From MADRE3 sp963718195 (GTDB taxonomy: Bacteria; Desulfobacterota; Desulfobulbia; Desulfobulbales; Desulfocapsaceae), in NCBI GenBank assembly GCA_963718195.1, contig CAVQYQ010000005.1, positions 998,257 through 1,062,256 of the forward strand: DNA of 64,000 bases, given 5' to 3'. This document shows positions 15,544-25,129 of this stretch, piece by piece. The notes below the pieces were generated by a model. The model had not been told where the DNA came from, did not search any database, and saw nothing but the letters and a program-made list of their open reading frames with translations. The first letter of the stretch is position 1. Each line of letters opens with the position of its first letter. The translations under genes were made by a program, and so were the position numbers.

Positions 15544-16279
15544 AGTATTTACCAAGACCCCGGGGTTGCAAGACCAGGCTACCCATTATTGTCCCGGCTG
15601 TACGCATGGCATCATCCATCGCCTTGCCGCTGAAGCGCTCGTTGATCTCGATGTTCTTGGTGATGCTGTCGGCTGCGCCTCAGTCGGCTGTTCGATACTC
15701 TCCTATAACTACCTTAACGTGGACATGATTGAATCTGCCCACGGTCGCGCTCCTGCTGTTGCAACAGGGGTAAAGCGGGTCAACCCGGATAAAGTCGTTT
15801 TTACCTACCAGGGAGATGGGGACCTGGCTTCCATTGGCACTGCTGAGATCATCCATGCCGCACATCGCAGCGAAAATATAACCGTAATTTTTGTCAACAA
15901 CGCCATATATGGCATGACCGGCGGACAAATGGCCCCAACGACCCTGGTCGGACAGAAGACGACAACAGCACCGGAAGGACGAGATGTTTCCCATTGTGGC
16001 AGCCCCCTGAGAATTTCCGAAATGTTTGCCGAGATTCCCGGGGCGAGTTACATCGCCAGGGTCTCTGTCCATACCCCGAAACAGGTTCGCCGGGCCGCCC
16101 GGGCAATAAAAACCGCATTTGATTACCAAATACAGGGTCGGGGGTTCACCATGGTAGAGGTGTTGTCAACCTGTCCGACCGGTTGGGGGCTGAGTCCGGT
16201 TGATGCGCTCAAATGGCTCGAGGAACATATGATCCCCTACTATCCACTCGGGGTTTATAAATCATTGGAGGACAACTAG
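15536..16279 (+). CDS. 2-oxoacid:ferredoxin oxidoreductase, beta subunit (TPP-binding)
   Basis: This 247-residue thiamine-diphosphate-binding subunit has the cofactor motif GDGDLASIGTAEIIHAA near residue 97, followed by FVNNAIYGMTGGQMAPTT, both hallmark stretches of this family. An N-terminal HYCPGCTHG provides cysteines for a [4Fe-4S] cluster, and GCASVGCS follows at about residue 46. It overlaps the alpha gene by 8 bases, and the gamma gene begins directly after its stop. Confidence 0.92.
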   Translation: MSKVFTKTPGLQDQATHYCPGCTHGIIHRLAAEALVDLDVLGDAVGCASVGCSILSYNYLNVDMIESAHGRAPAVATGVKRVNPDKVVFTYQGDGDLASIGTAEIIHAAHRSENITVIFVNNAIYGMTGGQMAPTTLVGQKTTTAPEGRDVSHCGSPLRISEMFAEIPGASYIARVSVHTPKQVRRAARAIKTAFDYQIQGRGFTMVEVLSTCPTGWGLSPVDALKWLEEHMIPYYPLGVYKSLEDN

Positions 16280-16849
16280 ATGATTTCTCAAAAATTGATC
16301 TGTGCTGGGTTTGGCGGACAAGGAGTGATGTCACTTGGCCAGTTGCTCGCCTATGGTGGCATGTTAGAAGGAAAAGAAGTCTCCTGGATGCCTTCGTATG
16401 GCCCGGAAATGAGAGGGGGTACGGCCTATTGCTGCGTCAACATATCTGACAGACCGATTGGCTCGCCGCTCATTGCTGACGACGCCAGCTGTGCAATCGT
16501 CATGAATTTGCCATCCTTTAAAAAGTTTGAACCGCGGGTTGCTCCGGGAGGCGATCTGCTGGTAAACAGTTCGCTGATCGATCAGCTCAGCTGTAGAAAC
16601 GACATCCATGTTCACTACATCCCTGCCAACGAGGAAGCAGTGGCATGCGGTAATGTGAAAATGGCAAACATGGTAATGCTGGGCGCCTTTCTTGAGTTGA
16701 CCGGAATCGTTCATCGCTCCAGTATCGTAAACGCTTTCAAGAAAGTATTTGGCAAAAAGGCAGCCCAGCTGCTCGGTAAAAACCAGAAAGCACTGCAAAG
16801 AGGAGCGGAATTTATCCGCAGCCAGGTTCCGTTAAGCGCAGCTGTTTAG
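16280..16849 (+). CDS. 2-oxoacid:ferredoxin oxidoreductase, gamma subunit
   Basis: A 189-residue protein with the gamma-subunit pattern: FGGQGVMSLGQLLAYGGM at the N-terminus, PSYGPEMRGGTAYCCVNIS at about residue 38, and MANMVMLGAFLELTGI near residue 130. It completes the CoA-acylating catalytic unit. ATG 16280 follows the beta stop without a gap, and GGAGG lies just upstream. The operon seems to end here. Confidence 0.92.
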   Translation: MISQKLICAGFGGQGVMSLGQLLAYGGMLEGKEVSWMPSYGPEMRGGTAYCCVNISDRPIGSPLIADDASCAIVMNLPSFKKFEPRVAPGGDLLVNSSLIDQLSCRNDIHVHYIPANEEAVACGNVKMANMVMLGAFLELTGIVHRSSIVNAFKKVFGKKAAQLLGKNQKALQRGAEFIRSQVPLSAAV

Positions 16850-16909
16850 AGCGGTTTTACTGATCAGCCAATTACAGATAATCTTCGCCAGTTTTACCCC
16901 TCAATGAAT

Positions 16910-17215
16910 CTACAAGAGCTTACGAATGCGTTTAAATCCCGCTTTGAGCTCTTCTGCTGCTATTGTAAGTGCTGCGCCTGTATTTTCGGCTGTCTGCTCG
17001 ACCTCATCGGTAAGTGGCTTATGCCTGGCAAGAAAGGAATCCCACTCTTTTTCCAGTCTTTCTAGTTCCTGCTTCGCCTCTGCCTTGCCAAGATGCGCCT
17101 TCAATTTCACTTCATCGTTCAGCTGCTCGATTTCCGCCTTGATTTCAGCTATTTTACTTTTCATGTCTACCATCACTGACCCCCGTTCATCTAATAAAGA
17201 TAAATATTCTGTCAT
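16910..17215 (-). CDS. Coiled-coil hypothetical protein
   Basis: This 101-residue protein is nearly all alpha-helical with a heptad-like charged pattern (KSKIAEIKAEIEQLNDEV, AEAKQELERLEKEWDSF), no cysteines, no membrane segment. The start at 17215 has GGAG only 3 bases ahead; an internal start at MVDMKSK, with GGGGG 6 bases ahead, is equally plausible and would give 87 residues. I do not recognise the family. Confidence 0.6.
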   Translation of the reverse strand: MTEYLSLLDERGSVMVDMKSKIAEIKAEIEQLNDEVKLKAHLGKAEAKQELERLEKEWDSFLARHKPLTDEVEQTAENTGAALTIAAEELKAGFKRIRKLL

Positions 17216-17337
17216 ATACTCCTGTATCTTCGGCGAACAAAAAGACCAATAAATTTATCAGTCCACTCGCATTGTCGCTTCAACCATGTAAATATAACAA
17301 CGCTGAGAGTTTGTGGTAGTTGAAATATTGAAGATTA

Positions 17338-17910
17338 ATGCGGTTCGCGCCCGGGGAAACGAAATTGGAAATAAGAACGTCCACCACATCAGATATGGCA
17401 AATATCGAGCAAATCCATTTCAAGGCTTTTGGAAGTGATGAAGGCAGCGAAATTGTCCTTCTTGTCAGGAGTTTATTTAAGGATAAAACGGCTCTGCCAT
17501 TACTATCCCTTGTTGCACTGGTTAACGATCAGATTGTCGGCCACATCCTGTTTTCAAACGCCCATATCGTCGGTACGGCCAAATCTGTTTCAGCAAGAAT
17601 TCTTGCCCCACTTGCTGTCTCTCCTGAATTTCAAAATTCAGGCATTGGGGGCAGCCTGATAGAAAAAGGTCTTCAGTCCCTGGAAGAAGAAGGAGTAGAT
17701 CTGGTGTTTGTCCTTGGGCATCCGGATTACTATCCTCGTTCAGGATTCAAACCGGCAGGAGATCGAGGGTTCAGCGCCCCTTATCCTATCCCTGAGAAAA
17801 ATGCTGAGGCATGGATGGTGAGAACCTTACCGACCGGGAGCGCAGAAAGCATGGAGGGAGAGGTTCAGTGTGCGGATGCACTCAATCGTCCTGAATTATG
17901 GCGTGAGTAA
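17338..17910 (+). CDS. GNAT-family N-acetyltransferase (YhbS-like)
   Basis: A 190-residue acetyltransferase-fold protein. The acetyl-CoA loop region reads LAPLAVSPEFQNSGIGGSLI (about residues 90-109; Q/R-x-x-G-x-G/A form QNSGIGG), followed by VFVLGHPDYYPRSGFKPAG, characteristic of the COG3153/YhbS group. The substrate is unknown. It stands alone, without operon partners. Confidence 0.85.
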   Translation: MRFAPGETKLEIRTSTTSDMANIEQIHFKAFGSDEGSEIVLLVRSLFKDKTALPLLSLVALVNDQIVGHILFSNAHIVGTAKSVSARILAPLAVSPEFQNSGIGGSLIEKGLQSLEEEGVDLVFVLGHPDYYPRSGFKPAGDRGFSAPYPIPEKNAEAWMVRTLPTGSAESMEGEVQCADALNRPELWRE

Positions 17911-18159
17911 AGAAACAAAATATCAAAATACTTGTATAGACAAACGTTTAAGGTGCCGATATATAGTGATCGGATTATAATAACGATTCTTAAATATTGA
18001 GAACACCCGGACATCTGTGGTACTATTTTATAGCCCAGCCAGGCCTATATAGCTGATTTTATCCTATTAAATCAGAGGAAAAGAGAGAATTGCAAAATTG
18101 AACAAACGCAGATTTTCTCATACCTGGAACATGATTGAACATTTAATTGTGGATATATA

Positions 18160-19563
18160 ATGAAAAACCGCCCCTTGCTATTAGAGCAGCTCGAAGAGCG
18201 AATATTCCTTGATGCAAACCCGCTTATAATCGATGTTCCTGTTGAAAATCCGGATACTGGGCTTGTTGAAGCGAGTCCCTCCCAGGATTTTGTTGACGGC
18301 CCAGCACCTGATGCAGCAGATCAGGAAACTGTTGATGAGGCAGAACAGGAAAACCTGGTCCAGGCTCTGGATGAAGCTATAGATAGCAGCGACCCTGTAA
18401 ACGATAACCCTGCAGAAGATGAAGACAGCAGCGAATCTGCCATCGCTCCAGCAACTAACGACGAAAATGATCAAACAGTTGTGGGAGAAGACACAGGAAC
18501 TGACCAGGCTGTTGACAGTGCATTGTCTGAAAGTACTGATGAAGCAGAACCAGGCGGCTCCCAGATCATTGTTGTCGACTCGAAGGTGTATGATCATGAG
18601 ACGCTTATTGAAGAGATCAGATCCACAACGAGTGCAGAGAGCAGAGACAGTGAGGTGCTTGTTATTGGGGAACAGGAGTCAGGAATTGAACGGGTTACCG
18701 ACCTGTTGAGTGAAAGGGAGGACATAGGAGCGCTTCATATTTTTTCTTATGGTGGTGATGGCACGATATCCTTAGGAACCGATGAGCTGAACAATGAATC
18801 ATTGGCAGGATATGGTGACCAGCTTCAAAGCTGGGCGACTGGCCTCAACGAGACCGGCGACATTCTGCTGTATGGGTGTGATATTGCCCAGACCGAAGAA
18901 GGGCAGAGCTTTGTCCAGCAGATAGCCCAATACACCGGAGCCGATGTTGCCGCATCGACTGACAGCAGTGGAAACACTTCTTCTGGGGGAGACTGGGATC
19001 TGGAATATCAATCTGGATCTATTGAAACAGCATCTGTTTTCGGACAAGAGGATGCGGATGGGTGGCTCGGTGTTTTAGACCCGACTCCGACCGCTACAAT
19101 CTCTATGCCCGCTGAAGGGCTCATCGAGGAAAATATCGATTTTACCGTCAGTTTCACCAATGGCGGACTATCCGGAGAAGTGGGCTATGGTCCGTATATG
19201 GACGTATATGTGCCGGCAGGCCTCAATGTTCAGTCCGATCCTGCCTACGGTAACGCCGGACTCAACTTCCAGAAATTTACCTGGGATGACAGCACATTAA
19301 CCTGGAATGACGGTGCGGGCACTGTCATTGCGCCTGGCGTTGACAATCATCCCTTCGATTCACTGGGCAGCGTGATACCCGTTGATCCGGGTACAAACAG
19401 CGGAGATCAGTGGTTTGTTCTCGAGCTCCCTTTCGGTTCCTTTACCCCGGAGCAACCGAGTGCTGATATCACTTTTTCCGCTGAGCTCGACGAAGATGCT
19501 GTGTCGGCATCGATGGTGTCAATGATGACAGCAGTGGCTATGCACCTGGTGATGCCACGGTAG
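18160..19563 (+). CDS. Giant surface protein, N-terminal segment with LEPR-like motif and DUF4347
   Basis: The start ATG 18160 opens with MKNRPLLLEQLEERIFLDAN, the LEPR-XLL-type sequence (LExLExRxxLDA) found at the N-terminus of giant surface proteins that lack a normal signal peptide. An acidic linker (about residues 30-125) is followed by a DUF4347 domain (about residues 130-290; marks are IIVVDSKVYDHETLIEEI, ALHIFSYGGDGTISLG, DILLYGCDIAQTEEGQSFV and the closing SGGDWDLEYQSGSIETA). The first beta-rich repeat begins near residue 305. Sense is lost at about 19503, so the last 20 residues here are out of frame. Confidence 0.8.
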   Translation: MKNRPLLLEQLEERIFLDANPLIIDVPVENPDTGLVEASPSQDFVDGPAPDAADQETVDEAEQENLVQALDEAIDSSDPVNDNPAEDEDSSESAIAPATNDENDQTVVGEDTGTDQAVDSALSESTDEAEPGGSQIIVVDSKVYDHETLIEEIRSTTSAESRDSEVLVIGEQESGIERVTDLLSEREDIGALHIFSYGGDGTISLGTDELNNESLAGYGDQLQSWATGLNETGDILLYGCDIAQTEEGQSFVQQIAQYTGADVAASTDSSGNTSSGGDWDLEYQSGSIETASVFGQEDADGWLGVLDPTPTATISMPAEGLIEENIDFTVSFTNGGLSGEVGYGPYMDVYVPAGLNVQSDPAYGNAGLNFQKFTWDDSTLTWNDGAGTVIAPGVDNHPFDSLGSVIPVDPGTNSGDQWFVLELPFGSFTPEQPSADITFSAELDEDAVSASMVSMMTAVAMHLVMPR

Positions 19564-19886
19564 GCGAGCCCCTGGTGGTAAGCGCCCGGGCCGGTTTTCG
19601 TTTTGGAGCAAACGCTCATTGGATAACATCCGACAACTGATCCGGTTATTGTTCAGGGCGGAACAGCCACCGGAAGCGTTACCCCACAACTGATAACCAT
19701 CACCAAATCGGCAGACGTCTCGGAAGGACAAACCGTTACAGGCCCCAACTTCCCGGTCACCTATACCGTGGTTAGTTGATATCGCCCCAGATCAGACCAT
19801 AGATTCACTGACCCTCACGGACTACCTGCCCAACAACAGTTATTATCGAGATGACTATGTCATTACTGGTGCCACAGTAGACACAA

Positions 19887-20552
19887 GTGATGCCAACTTA
19901 TTCCATCCCGATCAGCTGGCAACCAAACGCTTCAGGAGATAATGACTTCGTCCTGCCATTATTAGACACGGTGACGGGGTTAAGCTCGATAACGGGAAAC
20001 GCTGCCGACGGCACACCTGAAATCACCCTCACCTACTCGGTTTATTTTGGCGAAACCGATGCTGCAGGTGGTGAAGTTGTCCCATCTGACAGTGGCGATG
20101 CACAATCCGCATTAAACGAAGCAAACGCAACGGGGGAGTATACCCACCCAGTCAATGGCGTAACCTCCATTACTGCCGGTGATAGTAATTCCGATGACGG
20201 ATCCCCCGGTAGCCTCGACCCCGATGGTTCAGATTATCAACACGAGATAAACTCGATCACGGTTGAAAAAAACGTTGATTTCGCCCCCGGTGGTGACAGC
20301 CCTGTTGCCGGTTATACACCAGATGATACTCTCGAGTATACAATTGATTTCGAGATCTCTGACTATTTTGGTTTTCAGGATATTTTCGTCTCTGACGAGC
20401 TTGGCGACGGGCAACATATCCTAAACAGCTTCAACCCGACCCTGGAAATATATGAGAACGGCACTACCTCCAGCTATTCCTGGGACCTCAGTACATTAAA
20501 TGTTGGCGTGACGGTGACGATTTCACCTTATCAAGAGGCACGGATGGTATAA
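19887..20552 (+). CDS. Giant surface protein, short segment between frame breaks
   Basis: Reads FVLPLLDTVTGLSSITGNAA, then SITVEKNVDFAPGG and YTPDDTLEYTIDFEISDYFG, clear DUF11-type repeat sequence, until about 20505 where the frame is lost. The ATG at 19887 is internal, not a real start. On either side (19620-19890 and 20600-21180) the same protein continues in other frames, for example TITKSADVSEGQTVTGPNFP before it and TTEKDIAYLNGVAYDPATST after it. Confidence 0.7.
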   Translation: MMPTYSIPISWQPNASGDNDFVLPLLDTVTGLSSITGNAADGTPEITLTYSVYFGETDAAGGEVVPSDSGDAQSALNEANATGEYTHPVNGVTSITAGDSNSDDGSPGSLDPDGSDYQHEINSITVEKNVDFAPGGDSPVAGYTPDDTLEYTIDFEISDYFGFQDIFVSDELGDGQHILNSFNPTLEIYENGTTSSYSWDLSTLNVGVTVTISPYQEARMV

Positions 20553-21101
20553 CTGACTCTATCGCTTCGATGTCTCCGAACTAATGATCGAAGTCGAAGA
20601 ATGGAGATAAGCAAAATGGTGAACTGCTCGGTGACCTGTTTGCAGGGGATAGCGGAACAAGTACAAACGACAATACAATTAACAACCCCGGTGCGGGTAC
20701 CAGGGGTACCATTACCTTCCGGAGTGTCATCGACGAAGATTATATTGACAGCTCTGTCGGCGATGTCAGTGTCGATGCCAGGGACCCAATCGTCAACTCG
20801 ACAACAATCGTCGGCAACGTTTTATCCACCACCCTTGACACCTCCGATTCAAGTGCTGATCCCGATGACATCAATGGTTACCTGCCAACGGGTGAGGACC
20901 AGTCAGACGGTTCCAGCACTGTTGTGACGATTGAAGGCATCACCACAGAAAAAGATATAGCCTATCTCAACGGCGTTGCTTATGACCCGGCAACGTCCAC
21001 GATTACACCTGGCGATATTGTCACCTATCGCCTGGAAATGGTTATTCCAACCGGCGACCTGGAAGACTTCATGCTGACTGACTACCTGCCGCTTCCGGTC
21101 T

Positions 21102-24100
21102 ATGATGTGGATGAATTTGGTGCAATCCCGGGTTCAGCAACTCGATTGTCGTTGGCGAAAACATCGTTCCGGCTCAATTGACCTGATGACCGGTGGCAGG
21201 ATCTACTGGGGCACTGGAACAACTCTGCAGAACGCAGAAAATATCATCTTTGCTCAACCGCCAGCCTTAAACGAGTGGACAACAGCGGTTAGCACCGACC
21301 CCAATGCGAACAGTCTGACCATCGATATGGGAAGCTTTGAAGCAGATTCAAACGCTGGCCCGTGGGTTGTTGAAATTTTATTTACCGCTACCGTGCAGAA
21401 CACGCCCTTTGCCGATGCACTTTTCCTGACCAACCAGGCGACCTGGGAATATAACAACACCTTTAGTTCCAGTGTTAATTCAGATGATATCGACCAGATT
21501 CAACTATCGGCGCCGAAAGTTCTGATCACCAAGGGTGTTGTGGCTACCAACGGTGATGGATCCTTCGACCCGACTACCCTGGCAAAACCTGCAGATGTAA
21601 CCTTTTCTGACCCAGGTCTTGGTCCTGCCGACTCCCTGGCCATAACCGGTGATGTCGATGCCGGCGAGATGTTCAATGACCCCATTGACGGGGATTTGAT
21701 CGACGCCGATGGCGGAGACCTGGTCACCTTTGCTGTTTCAGCCTACAATATTGGCGGATCTGCCGCCTACGACCTCCAGGTTCGTGATACCCTGGCCGGA
21801 ACAGGGTTCATAGCCCCTGCGAGCATCGCGGCTATGAATCTGCAGGTCTGGAGCGGGACAGGAACCAGGCTTACTGATGGATCAGAATATACAGCAAGAC
21901 TGAATGGGGGAGAGCTGGAAATTGACTTCGATCATGATTTAGGGATTCTTGATGGTGACCGCAGGGGAGATCTGATAGACGGCACTGCAGGTGATGATGT
22001 TTTTATCATCACCTATGACCTGCAGGTCGACAATGAAACCAGTATTGATGCTGATATCATTGAGGTTGGCAGCGATCATACTAATACCGCCTCAATTGCC
22101 TACTACACCGGCCAGCAGATAGCGCTCAATGACAACGGTACACCTGGCGACCCGGCTGATGATTTTCCTGATCCCGATTTTAACTGGGTTGACCCCACTG
22201 ATCCTCCCAATGATCAGGCAACAGTAACTATTGATGAACCGATCATATCCAAGGTACTGATTGGAACCACCATTGATGATGGCAGCAGCGGTACTGGAAA
22301 TGATGAGCCGGGTGTCAATGAAAACCTCGAGGCCGTCATCGGAGAGACGGTTGATTACCGGGTAACTGTTGATATACCCGAAGGGTTTACCCCTTCCTTT
22401 GCTATCCAGGACAGCCTCGACCCGGGACTTGCGCTGGTCAGCATTAATTCGATATCGGTAAACGGCGGGGCAACCACCCAAAACTCATTTCCTGGGGTCA
22501 CCCCAGCCACCCCCATCACTGATACTTCTAACTCAAATATCAGTTATTCGGAAAATGTTGGTGGCCGCGATATCCTGAGAATTGACTTCGGCGATATCAC
22601 CAACCTGGAAACCGATGATTCTGACCCTGAAACGATCGTTGTCGAATACACGGCAATCGTGGTCAATAACAGCGGCAACCAGTCCACGCTTGCAGAAACT
22701 CCGGTTAACAGCCCATACCTGAACAACAGCGTTCAGGCTCAATGGGGAACTGGTGATTTTGTCAATCAGTTGGTGCCCACCGAGACAATCTCGGTGATAG
22801 AACCTGCGCTTGAGGTGCTTAAAAGTGTATCCGTTAATGGCGGCCCTTCGGCCCCGGATGAGGCCAGCGGCGATTCCGGTGACTCGGTTACCTACACATT
22901 TGTTATCAGGCACACCCCCAGTAGAAGTGAAGCCGACGCGTTTGACGTTCAGTTCTCTGACACCTTGCCAGCAGCAACGTTTGTTGATTTTTCAGACGTT
23001 GATTTTTTTGCCGGCACTAATGTTTCTGTTATTGACAGCAACACTGGTGTCGATGCCCTTGATTCGAACGATTTTAGAATTCAGAATGGAACCCTCCAGT
23101 TTGCTCTGGCTGGTGATACCAATGCTGATACTATTGATATAGAGTGGGGCCGTACCATAACCCTGAGTATTACCGGAGAGCTGGAAGCCAATCAAGATGT
23201 CGGCAACCTTATTGAAAATGATGCTGATATCACCTGGTCAAGCCTTGCCGGCCCCACTTCAGGCAACTCCAATCTCTCGGGATTTGTCACCAGCGGTGAC
23301 AGTGAACGGGATGGGAGCGGCGGCATAAACAACTATTCCGATACCGATCCAGCAGACATCCTGATTGGCTCCAACTCGATTGACAAAACCCTCGTTGACA
23401 GTGAATTCACCCAGCCATTTGATCCGTCAAACCCCGATCAATTTCTACTTGTCAACGACAGTGATCAGCTCAACAGCAGGCGTGAAGTGGTGATTGGTGA
23501 AGAACTCACCTACCAGCTGGTTATCACCCTTGCTGAAGGAATCAGCCAAAACCTTAATATTACCGACACACTTGACCCAGGACTGTCGCTTGTGAGTATC
23601 GACAGCATTGGCCTATCGTCTCCAGCAGACATAGATATAACCAATTCCAATATATCTGACCTGCAGGCTGCCCTTCAGATAGATGACCCAACCGATTCCA
23701 ATTTCATAAACTATAATCATAGTGCGAGTGGTGAAGATATCCTTGGAATTTCGCTTGGAACCATCAGTAACAACAACGTGGAGAACGATACCGCCGAGAC
23801 CATAACAATTACTTACACGGCAATGGTCACTGATATCGCCATCAACGAGGGGCTGGGTAGTGGTACTCAGGGCAGTCAACTCGATAACAGTGCAGAACTC
23901 ACCTGGGGCGGCAGCGTTGGAGGCTCTGATTCCGATAGTGCCATCGATGTGGAGGTCATTGAACCGGCTATTGAGGTTCTTAAGACAGATTCTATCGGTG
24001 GGTCCGGAGATGCCGGCGACGAAATAATTTACACGATTACCATCCAGCATCTGCCAACCAGTGAAAACGAAGCATTTGATGTAAGCCTCACTGATATGCT

Positions 24101-25019
24101 TCCGTCTGAGGTTGATTTTTCAGAGATCAACTTCAGCACCGGTGCAAACATTTCAGTATCTGATAATGATTCAAATCCATTAACATATAATGATTTTCTC
24201 ATTGATAATGACGTTCTGCAATTTGCACTGGGTGGCATTTCGTCTGCAGACACGATCGATATGCCATTTGGCCGGGAAATTACCGTTGCCCTTACCGGAA
24301 CTCTTATCCAGGGAGTACAGGCCGGTGAGTTAATCGAGAACGAGGCTGAGGTCAGCTGGTCCAGTATTGATGGCGAGCGATTAGATCATTCCGGCTTTGT
24401 TCCTGACTCTGACACTGCAGAAGATCAAGAACGTACGTACGATGCCAGTGCGATAAACCAGATCACCATTGCCACGCCAAGTTTTGAAAAAGCGTTAACT
24501 GACCCAACTGACACCGATGCCACCATCGGCGAAACCGTCTCTTATGATCTGGTTGTTACCGTTCCCGAAGGAACCACGAACAACGTTGTATTAAACGACG
24601 ATCTGCCGGACGGAATGTCCTTTCTCTCCGCAAGCCTTGTCACCGAAGCCGATGAGAGTGATTACCTGACAACTGATTTCGCCGGAACAGTTCCCAACCT
24701 CGCTGTCACCACAACCGGCCTCAACGGTGCGGATGTGACAATAGCGCTTGGCAACGTTGAAGCAACTGGCAGTCTGGCTACTGCCAACAACCAGTTTGTC
24801 GTCCGTGTCGTTGCACTGGTGCTCGATGTATCCAGCAACGACGGTTTGACTCCCGGACAGACCGTGCTCGTCAATGATGCAGATATGACTTATGCGACAT
24901 CAACCGGCACAGTTGTCGATGAGACCACCGAACCGGGTCTTGGCGATTCCACCCCTGATGACAATACGGTCACGGTCATCGAACCCAACTGCAGATCGAC
25001 AAAACTGTCGATATCCTAG
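21102..25019 (+). CDS. Giant surface protein, main repeat segment
   Basis: About 1,280 in-frame residues are meaningful from roughly 21170 (LMTGGRIYWGTGTTLQNAEN) to 24985; the first 20 residues from 21102 are out of frame, so the ATG is not a true start. It contains tandem DUF11-like units of about 130-170 residues that alternate between two types: one starting IGETVDYRVTV-like with PEGFT/PEGTT and DSLDPGL, and one starting EPALEVLK/EPAIEVLK with GDSVTYTFVIRH and AFDVQFSDTLPA. Each ends with a conserved VNSPYLNNS/LDNSAELTW strand and a V-x-E/T-P linker. The composition is acidic, rich in D, N, S, T and G, and almost free of cysteine. Confidence 0.8.
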   Translation: MMWMNLVQSRVQQLDCRWRKHRSGSIDLMTGGRIYWGTGTTLQNAENIIFAQPPALNEWTTAVSTDPNANSLTIDMGSFEADSNAGPWVVEILFTATVQNTPFADALFLTNQATWEYNNTFSSSVNSDDIDQIQLSAPKVLITKGVVATNGDGSFDPTTLAKPADVTFSDPGLGPADSLAITGDVDAGEMFNDPIDGDLIDADGGDLVTFAVSAYNIGGSAAYDLQVRDTLAGTGFIAPASIAAMNLQVWSGTGTRLTDGSEYTARLNGGELEIDFDHDLGILDGDRRGDLIDGTAGDDVFIITYDLQVDNETSIDADIIEVGSDHTNTASIAYYTGQQIALNDNGTPGDPADDFPDPDFNWVDPTDPPNDQATVTIDEPIISKVLIGTTIDDGSSGTGNDEPGVNENLEAVIGETVDYRVTVDIPEGFTPSFAIQDSLDPGLALVSINSISVNGGATTQNSFPGVTPATPITDTSNSNISYSENVGGRDILRIDFGDITNLETDDSDPETIVVEYTAIVVNNSGNQSTLAETPVNSPYLNNSVQAQWGTGDFVNQLVPTETISVIEPALEVLKSVSVNGGPSAPDEASGDSGDSVTYTFVIRHTPSRSEADAFDVQFSDTLPAATFVDFSDVDFFAGTNVSVIDSNTGVDALDSNDFRIQNGTLQFALAGDTNADTIDIEWGRTITLSITGELEANQDVGNLIENDADITWSSLAGPTSGNSNLSGFVTSGDSERDGSGGINNYSDTDPADILIGSNSIDKTLVDSEFTQPFDPSNPDQFLLVNDSDQLNSRREVVIGEELTYQLVITLAEGISQNLNITDTLDPGLSLVSIDSIGLSSPADIDITNSNISDLQAALQIDDPTDSNFINYNHSASGEDILGISLGTISNNNVENDTAETITITYTAMVTDIAINEGLGSGTQGSQLDNSAELTWGGSVGGSDSDSAIDVEVIEPAIEVLKTDSIGGSGDAGDEIIYTITIQHLPTSENEAFDVSLTDMLPSEVDFSEINFSTGANISVSDNDSNPLTYNDFLIDNDVLQFALGGISSADTIDMPFGREITVALTGTLIQGVQAGELIENEAEVSWSSIDGERLDHSGFVPDSDTAEDQERTYDASAINQITIATPSFEKALTDPTDTDATIGETVSYDLVVTVPEGTTNNVVLNDDLPDGMSFLSASLVTEADESDYLTTDFAGTVPNLAVTTTGLNGADVTIALGNVEATGSLATANNQFVVRVVALVLDVSSNDGLTPGQTVLVNDADMTYATSTGTVVDETTEPGLGDSTPDDNTVTVIEPNCRSTKLSIS

Positions 25020-25129
25020 GCAATAATTACGGTATTGCAGGAGATCCTGTCAGCTATACACTGGTTGTTGATCATACACTTTCAAGCACCAATGACGCCC
25101 AAGAGGTATCCATCAATGATGTTTTACCG

